Shown: in pieces, positions 9,232 to 17,518 of the stretch
Position numbering within the stretch: the first letter of the stretch is position 1
How the letters are laid out: each line of letters starts with the position of its first letter
Assembly: GCA_965208065.1 (NCBI GenBank)
Contig: OZ242313.1
Coordinates: 4,971,091 to 5,035,090 of the forward strand
Direction: 5' to 3'
Source: Bin103 sp002238925
Lineage (GTDB): Bacteria > Spirochaetota > Spirochaetia > SZUA-6 > Bin103
DNA length: 64,000 nt
The notes under the pieces: model-generated
Databases searched by the model: none
What the model saw: only the letters and a program-made list of their open reading frames with translations
What the model was told of the DNA's origin: nothing
Position numbers and translations under genes: made by a program

Positions 9232-9894
9232 GTGCCTGAACACTTCTATGCGGCATTTGTCGACGTGGGCTTCCTCCATGCTGCCGGGGCCGCCAAACGC
9301 CGAAAGAAGAAGGAAGACGTCAAGCTACAGGCGTCCAAAGTCGTAGGATGGTTACAGACTCCCGCGGTATTCGGGATTGAGGGGAGTTTCCTTCGTGCCT
9401 ATTGGTACGACGGCGCCTACGATCCGAAGCATCCGGCGTATAACAACCAACGCAAGTTCCTGAATGCAATTGCTCATACTCCGGGGATACAACTCAGGCT
9501 CGGCCACATTGCTGAGCATCCGTCGAAGTTGGAAGTCCCCATAAAGCGCGCGCTTACAAACACCGCAAGGAGTCTCAATATCGATCCAGGCGATCTGATC
9601 AGTGAGTTCGATCTACGCTGGGCCTTCTATCCAGAGCGGAGTCAGAAGGGGGTGGACACGTTGATCACACTGGACATGGTGCGTATGGCCGGCCGGTCTG
9701 TTTTTTCCAACGCGATTCTGATCGCGGGAGATCGGGACCTTGCCGAGGTGGTTCGCACTACACAGGACTTCGGCGTACGTACCGTCGTAGCAACACCGGA
9801 TCCGTCGATCGTAGCACAAGAGCTTGCTCAACTCGCCGACGAGTTGATCACCATCCCCATGGACGTGATCGAACAGATGATGCCTGATCGCTGA
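9232..9894 (+). CDS. NYN domain (PIN-like) protein, putative RNase
   Basis: A 220-residue protein of the NYN/LabA-like (DUF88) fold, which usually cleaves RNA with Mg2+ held by acidic residues. Candidate acidic sites are the Asp in AAFVDVGFL, the Asp pair in QKGVDTLITLDMVR and those in LIAGDRDLAEV, in the standard NYN order. The first motif lacks the family's usual Gly-x-Asn after Asp. A basic patch KRRKKKEDVK lies near residue 22. The GTG start at 9232 begins only 8 nt after the T-run of a hairpin array and has no ribosome site, so the start, or the transcript that carries it, is uncertain. Composition is AT-richer than its neighbours, suggesting transfer. Confidence 0.75.
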   Translation: MPEHFYAAFVDVGFLHAAGAAKRRKKKEDVKLQASKVVGWLQTPAVFGIEGSFLRAYWYDGAYDPKHPAYNNQRKFLNAIAHTPGIQLRLGHIAEHPSKLEVPIKRALTNTARSLNIDPGDLISEFDLRWAFYPERSQKGVDTLITLDMVRMAGRSVFSNAILIAGDRDLAEVVRTTQDFGVRTVVATPDPSIVAQELAQLADELITIPMDVIEQMMPDR

Positions 9895-9945
9895 TGGCGA
9901 TCCTCGCCGATACTGCCGGTTCCACCCTGCCGCCTCAGCGTGGCG

Positions 9946-10309
9946 CTATTCCGGTGGCAGGGGTGCCTCCATCGGGCCTACCCGCCTGTGGCGGTCGATC
10001 AGGGCGCCGTTGGGGACTACCACTCCGTTCACGTTTCCGAGCGTGGCGTAGGTCCGGAAACCGAGCCGTCCGAGCAGCTCGGGCGAGGCCTGGCCGTACA
10101 GCTCGTCGAGCAGCGACAGGGTGAAGTTCTCCTGCGGACGGATCCACGGGCGGCAGAAGTAGCCGAGCAGCAGGTGCCGCCGACTCGTCGTGCGGTTGGC
10201 GCCGGTGCCGTGCCACAGGCGCCCGTCGAACATCACCATCGTCCCGGCCGGCCCGGTGGCGGCGATACTTTCCGCCTCCGGCTTGTCCTCCGGCAGCTCC
10301 GGCCACGTT
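9946..10309 (-). pseudogene. 5'-truncated phytanoyl-CoA dioxygenase fragment
   Basis: The minus strand encodes the C-terminal part of a PhyH protein: PAGTMVMFDGRLWHGTGANR (distal His and nearby residues) followed by LLLGYFCRPWIRPQENFTL to a stop at 9946. Upstream the frame is closed by a stop near 10310, and the HxD half of the enzyme is absent. It therefore cannot bind iron and is a remnant of a fourth PhyH gene in this region. Confidence 0.75.
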
Positions 10310-10367
10310 CAAGTGCGAACTCGGGATCGTGGTTGACCGGCTGGTGATTACACTCTATTTTTCGGAG

Positions 10368-10396
10368 TATACTTGATTCGCGAGCTATCTCGAATC
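10368..10396 (+). promoter_or_regulatory. Putative -10 box and overlapping inverted-repeat operator
   Basis: TATACT at 10368-10373 resembles a -10 box; a matching -35 is not clear. Just downstream, 10375-10396 is an imperfect inverted repeat (GATTCGCGAG / CTCGAATC around a short centre), where the transcript should start, and 19 bp before the start codon of the membrane-protein/winged-helix gene pair. It is a natural candidate for autoregulation by the winged-helix protein encoded there. Confidence 0.35.
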
Positions 10397-10415
10397 GCAA
10401 GCAAGGAGAGTGCAG

Positions 10416-10985
10416 GTGACTACTACCGACAACCTCAGGGATGACATCGCATACGTGCGCGCCGCCGCGGAGCGGGCGGGAAGCGGGACGATCCCGTCGA
10501 TTTACGTGCTGTGGGCCGTCATCGGGCTGTGCGGCTTTGCGCTGGCCGACTTTGCCGCAGACTCCCGGTCGGTCGGGCTGTTCTGGATGGTGGCGGGTCC
10601 GGCCGGGTTCGTTGTTTCCATGTGGCTCGGATATCGCGCCGGCCGCCACGCCGGACAGGGCAGCCGTCGGGTCGGCGTGCGCTGGGGGCTGCACTGGTTG
10701 GCGTTCATGGCGGCCGGCGCACTCGGCGCCGCCCTGGTTGCAGCCGGACATCTTCCGTGGACGGCGTTCGGCTCGCTCGTGGTGCTGCTGCTGGCCTTGT
10801 CCTACTTCTACGCGGGGTTGTACATGGACCGCAGGATGCTGGCTATCGGCGTCGTGCTCGGCGCTTGCTTCCTGGTGACCCTGTTCATTCCCGGGTACCA
10901 GTGGACCCTCGCCGGCGTGCTCATGGCGGGGGCGCTCGTGTGGCAGGCGATCCTCGGTGCGCGGGAACGCGATGCCGCCCACTGA
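10416..10985 (+). CDS. Six-helix membrane protein, partner of a winged-helix regulator
   Basis: A 189-residue protein with five or six hydrophobic helices (e.g. IYVLWAVIGLCGFALADFAA, FMAAGALGAALVAAG, FGSLVVLLLALSYFYAGLY, MLAIGVVLGACFLVTLFIPG). It sits in the inner membrane; no catalytic motif is visible. GTG 10416 is chosen over GTG 10410 because AAGGAGA (10403-10409) is correctly spaced only from 10416. Its end overlaps the following winged-helix gene by 14 bp, a common pairing in which the regulator controls its small membrane partner. Function unknown. Confidence 0.75.
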   Translation: MTTTDNLRDDIAYVRAAAERAGSGTIPSIYVLWAVIGLCGFALADFAADSRSVGLFWMVAGPAGFVVSMWLGYRAGRHAGQGSRRVGVRWGLHWLAFMAAGALGAALVAAGHLPWTAFGSLVVLLLALSYFYAGLYMDRRMLAIGVVLGACFLVTLFIPGYQWTLAGVLMAGALVWQAILGARERDAAH

Positions 10986-11310
10986 CCCCGACGTTCCCAG
11001 CCTGAAGGAGCTGGCGGCGCTGAACGGCCTCCTCCAGCATCGCGTTCGGCTGGCGATCTGCGTGCTGCTGTCCAAGTACGACGCGATGTCGTTCCGCCGC
11101 CTGAAGGAGGTGCTGGACGAGAACGACGGCAGCCTGGGCACCCACCTGCGCAAGCTGGAGGACGCCGGCTACCTGGCGGTCGACAAGACCTACCGCGACC
11201 GGCGCCCGGTGACCTGGTACCAGCTCACCGCCGCTGGGGAGCAGCACCTGTACCGGCACATCGAGAACCTGACCCGCCTGATCGACCGTGCAAAGACCGT
11301 GCAAAAATAG
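10972..11310 (+). CDS. Winged-helix transcriptional regulator (PF13601/ArsR-like)
   Basis: A 112-residue DNA-binding protein. LNGLLQHRVRLAICVLLSKY and MSFRRLKEVLDENDGSLGTH form the helix-turn-helix. LRKLEDAGYLAVDKTY and RRPVTWYQLTAAG form the wing, a layout typical of the small PF13601 'winged helix DNA-binding' group related to MarR/ArsR. The ATG at 10972 lies inside the end of the upstream membrane-protein gene, so the two are co-translated. It probably represses its own operon, perhaps through the inverted repeat at 10375-10396. Confidence 0.82.
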   Translation: MPPTDPDVPSLKELAALNGLLQHRVRLAICVLLSKYDAMSFRRLKEVLDENDGSLGTHLRKLEDAGYLAVDKTYRDRRPVTWYQLTAAGEQHLYRHIENLTRLIDRAKTVQK

Positions 11311-11314
11311 GGGT

Positions 11315-11470
11315 ATGATGAGCCGCGCCGCGCGCCTGCTGCCGCCGGCCGCGGTGGCGCTGTTGCTGGCCGCGGGCCACGCCATGGCCCAACCCGTGGC
11401 GTTCGAGGCCGGTTACAACCACGCCGACGCCGGCTTCGTCTGGGGCGTGGAAATCAAGTCATTCAGATAG
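11315..11470 (+). CDS. Short protein with signal peptide, possibly a truncated gene
   Basis: A 51-codon frame: MMSRAARLLPPAAVALLLAA then GHAMAQ (good signal peptide and cleavage site), followed by only about 26 residues (VAFEAGYNHADAGFVWGVE). The signal peptide is convincing, but the mature part is too short for a known exported protein and may be the head of an outer-membrane protein whose rest has been lost. It lies between the regulator gene and a PhyH gene. No strong ribosome site. Confidence 0.35.
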   Translation: MMSRAARLLPPAAVALLLAAGHAMAQPVAFEAGYNHADAGFVWGVEIKSFR

Positions 11471-11516
11471 GAGGGTGGGTTTGTGCAGGGCGATGCGCTT
11501 TGAGTATCCTTCCTGC

Positions 11517-12434
11517 ATGGCCACAGCCACAGTCCAGGTCGGCGCCGAACAGCGGCGCTGTACGCCGTTCACGGTAAGCAACGATCTCCTTGACCGCCCC
11601 CGCGACCTGCGCGCCCGCGCGCTGGAGGATGGCTACCTGTTCATCCGCGGGCTCGTACCCGACGAGCCGATCGTGCGCCTGCGCCGCGACATAGCGGCTA
11701 TCCTCGACGGCGTCGGCTGGCTCGACGACGATACCGACCCGCTCGACGCCATTTCCACCCAGGAAGCAAAGCTGATGGGTACACCGGAGTTTACCCCCAT
11801 CTACGACGCCATCCAGAAGCTGGAGTCGTTCCAGACCATGGCGCATGAACCGGCATTGCTGGGGATGGCCGAGGTGTTGCTCGGTGAACGCGGCATGCCG
11901 CAGCCGAGCACCATCGTGCGGGTGCTATTCCCGGACAAGCTGGAGTACACCACCCCGCCGCACCAGGACTTCGTGCTGGTGCAGGGTACGCCGGAGGTGT
12001 GGACGGCGTGGATCCCGCTCGGGGCGTGCCCGGCGAGCCTCGGCGGCCTGGCGGTGCTGCGCGGCTCGCATCGGCGCGGCATCCTGCCGGTGCACGAGCG
12101 CAAGGGCGCCGGCGGCCTGGGCGTGGACGACGACTACCTCGACGGCGACTGGAGGTCCAGCCCGTTCGAACGCGGCGACACGCTGTTGTTCCACAGCAAG
12201 ACCGTGCACCAGGGCCTGCCGAACGTGTCCGGCGACCGCATCCGCCTGTCGGTCGACTACCGCTACCAGAAGCTGACCGACAAGATCATGTGGAGGAACC
12301 TCGGCGTGCACCAGGGCCGGCTCACTTGGCCGGAGGTGTACGAGGGCTGGAAGTCGGACCGCTACCAGTACTACTGGGAAGGCCACCAGCGCGAAGTGGT
12401 GGAGCGGGAACCCTCCCCCGAGTTCCGCGGCTGA
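11517..12434 (+). CDS. Phytanoyl-CoA dioxygenase (PhyH) family protein
   Basis: A 305-residue Fe(II)/2-oxoglutarate oxygenase. HxD is in TPPHQDFVLVQG and the distal His in LLFHSKTVHQGLPNVSGDR, with the 2-oxoglutarate Arg in DRIRLSVDYRYQ. The domain starts at about residue 25 (LRARALEDGYLFIRGLVPDE). ATG 11517 gives a normal N-terminus but has no ribosome site; upstream in-frame starts (ATG 11493, TTG 11481) lie nearer a GGAGGG at 11470-11475, so the N-terminus could be 8-12 residues longer. It is convergent with the amidohydrolase gene. Substrate unknown. Confidence 0.85.
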   Translation: MATATVQVGAEQRRCTPFTVSNDLLDRPRDLRARALEDGYLFIRGLVPDEPIVRLRRDIAAILDGVGWLDDDTDPLDAISTQEAKLMGTPEFTPIYDAIQKLESFQTMAHEPALLGMAEVLLGERGMPQPSTIVRVLFPDKLEYTTPPHQDFVLVQGTPEVWTAWIPLGACPASLGGLAVLRGSHRRGILPVHERKGAGGLGVDDDYLDGDWRSSPFERGDTLLFHSKTVHQGLPNVSGDRIRLSVDYRYQKLTDKIMWRNLGVHQGRLTWPEVYEGWKSDRYQYYWEGHQREVVEREPSPEFRG

Positions 12435-12458
12435 GCGCGGGCCGCACGCGCGGCGCAG

Positions 12459-13301
12459 CTACTTGATCGGAAGCTTGTATACCCGGATGGCGTTGTCGCG
12501 CAGCACCCTGCGGCGCTCGTCCTCCGACAGCGCGGGCGCGGAATCCATCATCGTGTCGAACGCCTCCCGGTAGCTGCCGCCGACCAGTTCCGGCGGCCAG
12601 TTGCTGCCCCATAGCAGCCGCTCGCTGCCGAACGCCTCGAACAACACCCCGGCCGCGCGCCGCAGCTCGCCCGCCGCGCAGCGCGGATGGCAGTGCAGGA
12701 AGAACGACGAGTACTTCACCACCACGTTGGGCAGCGCCGCCAGGTCGCGCACGTGCCGCTCCCACACATCCAGTCCGCCGTCCCGGAACGGCGGCAGGCC
12801 GCAGTGGTTGAGCACGAAGGGCAAATCCGGGTGGCGGCGCGCGAACTCCCCCACCGCCGGAATCAAGTGGTGCTGCACCAGGATGTCCAGCACCAGGCCG
12901 CGGCGCAGCAACTCCCGTGCCCCGCGATCGGCCGCCGCATCCTCGCCCCACCGCTCCGGCGGCAACGCCGGCTGGCTGCGGATGCCGACGAACCACGGCT
13001 TGCCGGCATAGTCGTCCAGCCACTCGCCGAGCCGCGGCGAGGTCAAGCCATAGCTGCCCACCAGCCCGAGCACGTCGGCGTGCCGCTCGCACATCGCGCC
13101 CCACTGAAGGTTGTGGCGGTGCGAGTCGGGCGCCGCGCCCACGATCACCGCGCCCTGCGCGCCGATGCCCTCCAGCTCCGGACGCAAGTGGTGCGGCAGG
13201 TAATCGCGCCGCAGGTACTCGCGCCCGGCGAACCAGCCGTCGTAGCCGCGGTAACCGGCCAGCTCCCAGAAGTGCACATGGGTGTCGATCGCCCTGGTCA
13301 T
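12459..13301 (-). CDS. Amidohydrolase 2 family (TIM-barrel metal-dependent hydrolase)
   Basis: A 280-residue protein beginning MTRAIDTHVHFWEL, whose HxH is the first metal pair. Later come LDILVQHHLIPAV, FVLNHCGLPPFRDGG (metal His) and LLWGSNWPPE, where amidohydrolase-2 enzymes usually have the catalytic Asp (G-[ST]-D-[WF]-P); here the position is Asn (GSNWP). This is seen in part of the 2-pyrone-4,6-dicarboxylate lactonase-like group. The frame is open to 13367, but ATG 13301 matches the family N-terminus. Divergent from the HTH gene. It probably hydrolyses a lactone or a decarboxylation substrate. Confidence 0.83.
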   Translation of the reverse strand: MTRAIDTHVHFWELAGYRGYDGWFAGREYLRRDYLPHHLRPELEGIGAQGAVIVGAAPDSHRHNLQWGAMCERHADVLGLVGSYGLTSPRLGEWLDDYAGKPWFVGIRSQPALPPERWGEDAAADRGARELLRRGLVLDILVQHHLIPAVGEFARRHPDLPFVLNHCGLPPFRDGGLDVWERHVRDLAALPNVVVKYSSFFLHCHPRCAAGELRRAAGVLFEAFGSERLLWGSNWPPELVGGSYREAFDTMMDSAPALSEDERRRVLRDNAIRVYKLPIK

Positions 13302-13391
13302 GACATAGCGAGTGTGGTGGACAACGACCGCCATGTCACTACTGTTGACGATCCTGTAGTCTTCCATGAAAGCATACAGGGAGTGAGCAAC

Positions 13392-13754
13392 ATGGGCGAG
13401 ACCGTGACGATTCCGAAAGCCGAGTACGAAAGGCTACGTGCATTGGAAGTGGATTTGGCAGACATCCAGGCTGCGCTCGCGGTACAGGCACGGATTGACA
13501 GTGGCGTGGAAGAACTCATTCCCGCCGACGTGGTAGACCGGCTCCTCGATGGCGAGCCGCCGTTACGGGTGTGGCGCGCTTTCCGAAACCTGACGCAGGC
13601 CGATCTTGCACGTTTCAGCGGGGTGAACCGTGTCCAGATCGTGGAAATCGAAGCAGGGCGCAACAGCGGATCCGTCCGCACGCTGCGCAAGCTCGCGACA
13701 GCCCTTGCAATCTCGATAGACGACCTGATTCCGGCACCGGACAGCGAAGCCTGA
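13392..13754 (+). CDS. XRE-family helix-turn-helix regulator, antitoxin-like
   Basis: A 120-residue protein. The N-terminal part (VTIPKAEYERLRALEVDLAD) is typical of small antitoxin-type regulators. The C-terminal half is an XRE domain: VWRAFRNLTQADLARFSGVN, then VQIVEIEAGRNSGSVRTL and LATALAISIDDLIP. No RelE/HigB-type toxin gene is next to it, so it may be a solitary regulator or an orphan antitoxin. ATG 13392 has only a weak site (CAGGGAG); GTG 13383 is an alternative start. It diverges from the amidohydrolase gene and could regulate it. Confidence 0.8.
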   Translation: MGETVTIPKAEYERLRALEVDLADIQAALAVQARIDSGVEELIPADVVDRLLDGEPPLRVWRAFRNLTQADLARFSGVNRVQIVEIEAGRNSGSVRTLRKLATALAISIDDLIPAPDSEA

Positions 13755-13846
13755 CAGCCGGATCACTCGCCCTTCCTTCCGTCCGCCAGGGCCAGCCCGG
13801 CCCCAGTCTCTGGCCAAAGCGGTATGCAATTGCCAATGATAAGCCC

Positions 13847-15235
13847 ATGATGAGGCCCAACATTCTGTTCGTCATTGCGGATGATCATGCGCCGGCGGCG
13901 ATTTCCAGCTACGGTGCCAGCCTGGTGGCCACGCCCAACCTGGACCGCTTGGCCCGCGAAGGGGCGCGCTTCAACAACTGCTTCTGCACCAACTCCATCT
14001 GCACACCGGCGCGGGCCACGGTGCTCACCGGCAAGTACAGCCACACCACCGGCATCCGCACCCTGAGCGACGTCATCGACCACACCCGCGAGCGCACGCT
14101 CGGCATGCTGCTGCACGCCGCCGGCTACCAGACCGCGGCACTCGGCAAGTGGCACCTCGGCCACGGCGGCAACAGCGATCCGGCCGGCTTCGACCACTGG
14201 AGCGTGCTGCCGGTACAGGGCAAGTACGTCGACCCGGAGTTCCACGAGACCGGCGGCACCGTAACCCGGCGCGGCTACGTGACCGACATCCTCGCCGACA
14301 TGGCGCTCGACTGGCTGCGCGGCCGCGACCCGGACCGCCCCTTCTTCCTCTACCTCGGCAACAAGGCGCCGCACGACCCGTTCACCTGCGACGCCGCCCA
14401 CGCCGACCTGTTCGCCGGCCGCGACCTGCCGGAGCCGGCCACCCTGCGCGACGACTACCGGGGCCGTGCAACCGCGGCCGCCCGCAGCACGCAGACCGTG
14501 GCCACCGCGCACCTGCGCAACCACGTGCCCGACGCGCCGCCGCCGGGCCTGAGCGGCGACGAGCTGCTGCGCTGGAACTATCAATCGTTCATGAAGGGCT
14601 ACCTGCGCTGCGTGGCCTCGGTGGACGCCAACATCGGGCGCCTGCTCGCCTACCTCGACGAGGCGGGCCTGGCCGGCAACACGCTGGTGGTGTACACCTC
14701 CGACCACGGCTTCTTCCTCGGCGACCACGGCTTCTACGACAAGCGCTTCATGTACGAGGAGTCGATCCGCATCCCGCTGCTGATGCGCGGCCCGGGCGTC
14801 ACCGAGCCGGGGCTGGCCGACGACCGCATGGTGCTGAACGTCGACTTCGCGCCCACGCTGCTCGACTTGGCGGGCGCACCGATTCCGGACGAACTGCCGG
14901 GGCGCAGCCTGCGCCCGCTGCTCGCCGGCGAGCCGGCCGGCGACTGGCGCACCTCCATGTACTACCGCTACTGGATGCACGGCGCCCACTTCGACGTTGC
15001 CGCCCACTACGGCGTGCGCACCGAGACGCACAAGCTTATCTACTACTACGGCGACCCGCTCGACGCCGCCGGAGCGGTGGGCGACCCTACCCCGCCCGAG
15101 TGGGAACTGTTCGACCTGGAGCGCGACCCGCAGGAACTGGTCAACGTGTACGACGACCCTGCCTACGCCGCGGTGCGCGCCGAGTTGACCGCCGAACTGC
15201 AGCGCCTGCGCGCCGAGGTAGGCGACACCGAATAA
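13847..15235 (+). CDS. Type I sulfatase (arylsulfatase-like)
   Basis: A 462-residue sulfatase. MMRPNILFVIADDHAP carries the metal-binding Asp pair. CTPARATVLTGK (Cys52) is the maturation signature C-x-P-x-R, with Cys as the residue converted to formylglycine. VVYTSDHGFFLGDHG supplies further metal and sulfate contacts. The length and the C-terminal WELFDLERDPQELVNVY are typical. No signal peptide is visible, so it is probably cytoplasmic, unlike most polysaccharide sulfatases. The formylglycine-generating or anSME maturation enzyme is not in the window. Likely role: sulfate release from sulfated sugars or related organics. Confidence 0.9.
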   Translation: MMRPNILFVIADDHAPAAISSYGASLVATPNLDRLAREGARFNNCFCTNSICTPARATVLTGKYSHTTGIRTLSDVIDHTRERTLGMLLHAAGYQTAALGKWHLGHGGNSDPAGFDHWSVLPVQGKYVDPEFHETGGTVTRRGYVTDILADMALDWLRGRDPDRPFFLYLGNKAPHDPFTCDAAHADLFAGRDLPEPATLRDDYRGRATAAARSTQTVATAHLRNHVPDAPPPGLSGDELLRWNYQSFMKGYLRCVASVDANIGRLLAYLDEAGLAGNTLVVYTSDHGFFLGDHGFYDKRFMYEESIRIPLLMRGPGVTEPGLADDRMVLNVDFAPTLLDLAGAPIPDELPGRSLRPLLAGEPAGDWRTSMYYRYWMHGAHFDVAAHYGVRTETHKLIYYYGDPLDAAGAVGDPTPPEWELFDLERDPQELVNVYDDPAYAAVRAELTAELQRLRAEVGDTE

Positions 15236-15262
15236 CGAGATGGCAAGGAAACGGGTTTCGCG

Positions 15263-15670
15263 CTATTCGGTGCCGGCGTCGGAGCCGAAGGCAATCAGGT
15301 AGCCGTCGCGGTCGCGCACCGCGAACTCCCAGTTGCCGTAGCTGTCCTGCAACCGGGGGCCGTACGCCACCTCGGCACCGGCAGCCGCCATCTCGGCATG
15401 CAGCGCGCGCGCATCGTCCACCCACACGTAGGCGTCCCAGCCGCCGTCGCCGGACTGCGCGCCGGGATTGTTGCTGCGTATCGGGTCGCCGCGCTCCGCC
15501 CGCTTCAGCATGAACACCACGCCGTCGCGGCTGGGCATGGCGAAGGCGGGCGGATCGCCCCAGTAGGGCGGCTGCGTGAAGCCCAGGGCGCGCACGTAGT
15601 ACTCGGTGGCGGTCACCACGTCGCGCACGAAGAACAGCGGCGCCACGTGGCGCAGGCGGCCCGGTTGCAC
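15263..15670 (-). CDS. VOC (glyoxalase/bleomycin-resistance fold) protein
   Basis: A 135-residue protein of the vicinal oxygen chelate fold. LRHVAPLFFVRDVVTATEYY and VRALGFTQPPYWGDPPAFAM form the first beta-alpha-beta-beta module; WDAYVWVDDARALHAEM and NWEFAVRDRDGYLIAFG form the second, with the terminal Glu-type ligand replaced around FGSD. It resembles the glyoxalase/dioxygenase superfamily members of unknown substrate. It starts (GTG 15670) 22 bp after the stop of the PhyH gene and is probably in the same minus-strand operon. Confidence 0.78.
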   Translation of the reverse strand: MQPGRLRHVAPLFFVRDVVTATEYYVRALGFTQPPYWGDPPAFAMPSRDGVVFMLKRAERGDPIRSNNPGAQSGDGGWDAYVWVDDARALHAEMAAAGAEVAYGPRLQDSYGNWEFAVRDRDGYLIAFGSDAGTE

Positions 15671-15692
15671 GTTCAGTTGCGCGCGCCGTCCG

Positions 15693-16541
15693 CTACCGGA
15701 GCGGCTCGCCGGTGAGCTGCTCCCAGATGTCGCGGCGGATGGCGCGTTCCTTGTAGGAGTCGCTCTGCGACACGTTCAACGGGTTGGCAAAGGAAAGCTG
15801 GTTGAACGGGTCGGCCGCCTGCTCGCGCAGGTTCCAGTCGCGCAGCCGGTTCATGCACTCGCGGTCGTGCTTCCAGGTGGCAGACTCGTTGGGCGCGGTG
15901 CGCGAGAACAGGAACTTCACCATGTGGCGCCGCTTGGCCGACTTGTTGGCGGCGGTGCCGTGCCACAGGTCGTAGTGGGTGATGGCGAACGTGCCCGCCT
16001 CCACCACCAGCGGCACCTGGCCGCGGATGTTGCCGTAGGTGCGCATGCGGTCGGTGGGGGCGTTGCGGTACTGGGTGGCAGGCACGATGATGGTCGGCCC
16101 CATGTCGGCGGTCACGTCGGCCGGGTAGTACAGGCCGAGGAACTTGTCCATGCCCATGTCGCGCCGGTTCTTGCCGTCCTGGTGCCAGTGCATGTAGGGG
16201 GTGCCGGGCTCCTTGCAGTGCCAATGGCGGTGGAACATGGTCTCGAAGTTCTTGCCCGCCAGGCTGACCAGGGCGCCGCGCACCGCCGGGTGGTCGAGCA
16301 CCTCGTTCAACTCCGGCACCTCCTCGCAGATCGCATCGCCGGGGTTGCGCTCCATCACGTCCAGCCTGGCCGCGACCGCCTCGTTCACTCCGGGCCGCAG
16401 GTCCGGCTTCACGACGTGGTAGCCGTTCACAATGAAGTTCACCACCTCCAGGTCGTCGAGCAGGTATGGGGCGAGCGTGCACTGCTTCTGCCCGGTGCTC
16501 GTCTCGGCGGCCGCCGGGGCCGCGCTCACTGCCGTACTCAT
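15693..16541 (-). CDS. Phytanoyl-CoA dioxygenase (PhyH) family protein
   Basis: A 282-residue Fe(II)/2-oxoglutarate oxygenase. HxD is in YMHWHQDGKNRRD and the distal His in THYDLWHGTAANKSAKRRHM, with the cofactor Arg close behind. The C-terminal extension (WKHDRECMNRLRDWNLREQA onwards) is unlike the other two PhyH proteins here, so these are distinct enzymes rather than recent duplicates. Its ATG overlaps the stop of the upstream 97-residue protein by 4 bp and the VOC gene follows, so the three form one operon. Confidence 0.87.
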   Translation of the reverse strand: MSTAVSAAPAAAETSTGQKQCTLAPYLLDDLEVVNFIVNGYHVVKPDLRPGVNEAVAARLDVMERNPGDAICEEVPELNEVLDHPAVRGALVSLAGKNFETMFHRHWHCKEPGTPYMHWHQDGKNRRDMGMDKFLGLYYPADVTADMGPTIIVPATQYRNAPTDRMRTYGNIRGQVPLVVEAGTFAITHYDLWHGTAANKSAKRRHMVKFLFSRTAPNESATWKHDRECMNRLRDWNLREQAADPFNQLSFANPLNVSQSDSYKERAIRRDIWEQLTGEPLR

Positions 16542-16831
16542 CCGTCCACTACCTCCATCTTCTGCAGGATGAACTCGTATCCCACCATGTCGATCTCGTC
16601 ATCGTCGTATTCGGCCTGATGCAAAGGAAACTGCACGATCTGCCAGCCGTCGACCAGCGCCTCGTGCACGGTGGCGTAGCGAAACTCCGGTTCCTCCGCC
16701 GTCAGTTCCACCTTGTAGCCCGCCACCGGTTCGTAGATGGTCATCTCCAGCACCGCTGACAGCGGATTCGGCGTCTGCGCATGGATATACAGCAACCGTT
16801 GCCGCGGCTGCGCGCCGTTGTCACTGCCCAT
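16538..16831 (-). CDS. Hypothetical protein co-translated with a PhyH gene
   Basis: A 97-residue acidic protein I do not recognise. Segments such as LLYIHAQTPNPLSAVLEMTI and HEALVDGWQIVQFPLHQAEY suggest a small alpha/beta fold; there is no signal peptide or membrane segment. ATG 16831 has AAGGTGG upstream. Its TGA overlaps the ATG of the PhyH gene (ATGA), which argues that it is real and works with that oxygenase, perhaps as a small partner or substrate-delivery protein. Confidence 0.6.
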   Translation of the reverse strand: MGSDNGAQPRQRLLYIHAQTPNPLSAVLEMTIYEPVAGYKVELTAEEPEFRYATVHEALVDGWQIVQFPLHQAEYDDDEIDMVGYEFILQKMEVVDG

Positions 16832-16959
16832 CGCGTCTCGCCACCTTGCGTGAATCGTAGCGCAGCTTGCGGCCCGCAAGCAAGAGGCGGCGCGCTCGGT
16901 GGCAGCCCTTGACCCGACCGCGCCAAATGATGAACAAGTTTAGCGGGAGGAGGAGTTGC

Positions 16960-17442
16960 ATGAAGAGAATCGCAATATTGGTCCTGGTGTTCGGTATGGC
17001 GCTGAGCGGGTTGGCGGCAGCCGACCTGGTGTCGGTGGAAGAGGCGACCTCCAAGCACATGGTTGCGCAGGCGATGTTGACGGCGCACTTCATCGACGCC
17101 GCGATACAAGCCGGATTCAGCACTGACGAGATCAACTGGATACTGAGGAAGATCGCGGCGCAGAGCGTGATTACCGAGTTCTGGATCAGCGACGAGAACG
17201 GCACGATCGAGTACACCAACAATCCCGGCACCGGCTTCGCGTTCCCGACCGACGAAATGGCCGACACGCAGGCGGCGCCGTTCGCGGCATTGTTCAGCGG
17301 CCTGACCGGCGTGGTGGTGCAGGATGCCCAGCCGCGCCAGCTCGACGCGGCCATGTACAAGTACGTCGCCGTCGGCGGGGTGGACCGGACCCGCATCGTG
17401 CAGGTGGGCGTCAACGCGGCCGAGCTCGGCTACGACTACTGA
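16960..17442 (+). CDS. Exported Cache-like sensory domain protein
   Basis: A 160-residue protein with a clear signal peptide (MKRIAILVLVFGMALSGLAA) after a strong ribosome site (GGGAGGAGGAG). The mature part has a long helix (KHMVAQAMLTAHFIDAAIQ) followed by VITEFWISDENGTIEYTNNP and QLDAAMYKYVAVGG, the helix-then-PAS-like sheet order of single Cache domains found outside chemoreceptors and kinases. Here the domain stands alone with no transmembrane or signalling part, so it may be a periplasmic ligand-binding accessory. Unpaired; it precedes valS on the same strand by about 75 bp. Confidence 0.6.
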   Translation: MKRIAILVLVFGMALSGLAAADLVSVEEATSKHMVAQAMLTAHFIDAAIQAGFSTDEINWILRKIAAQSVITEFWISDENGTIEYTNNPGTGFAFPTDEMADTQAAPFAALFSGLTGVVVQDAQPRQLDAAMYKYVAVGGVDRTRIVQVGVNAAELGYDY

Positions 17443-17518
17443 CCTAGCCGTGGGGCGGTGATCTTCCCGGTGGTCCGGATGCGGGTAGTGGTGCATATTG
17501 ACGACGACTGACCTGATC

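Noticed and set aside
13301..13392. Toxin gene partner for the XRE protein
   Set aside because: Only 90 bp separate it from the divergent amidohydrolase and nothing downstream encodes a RelE/HigB-like toxin, so no toxin-antitoxin pair is called.
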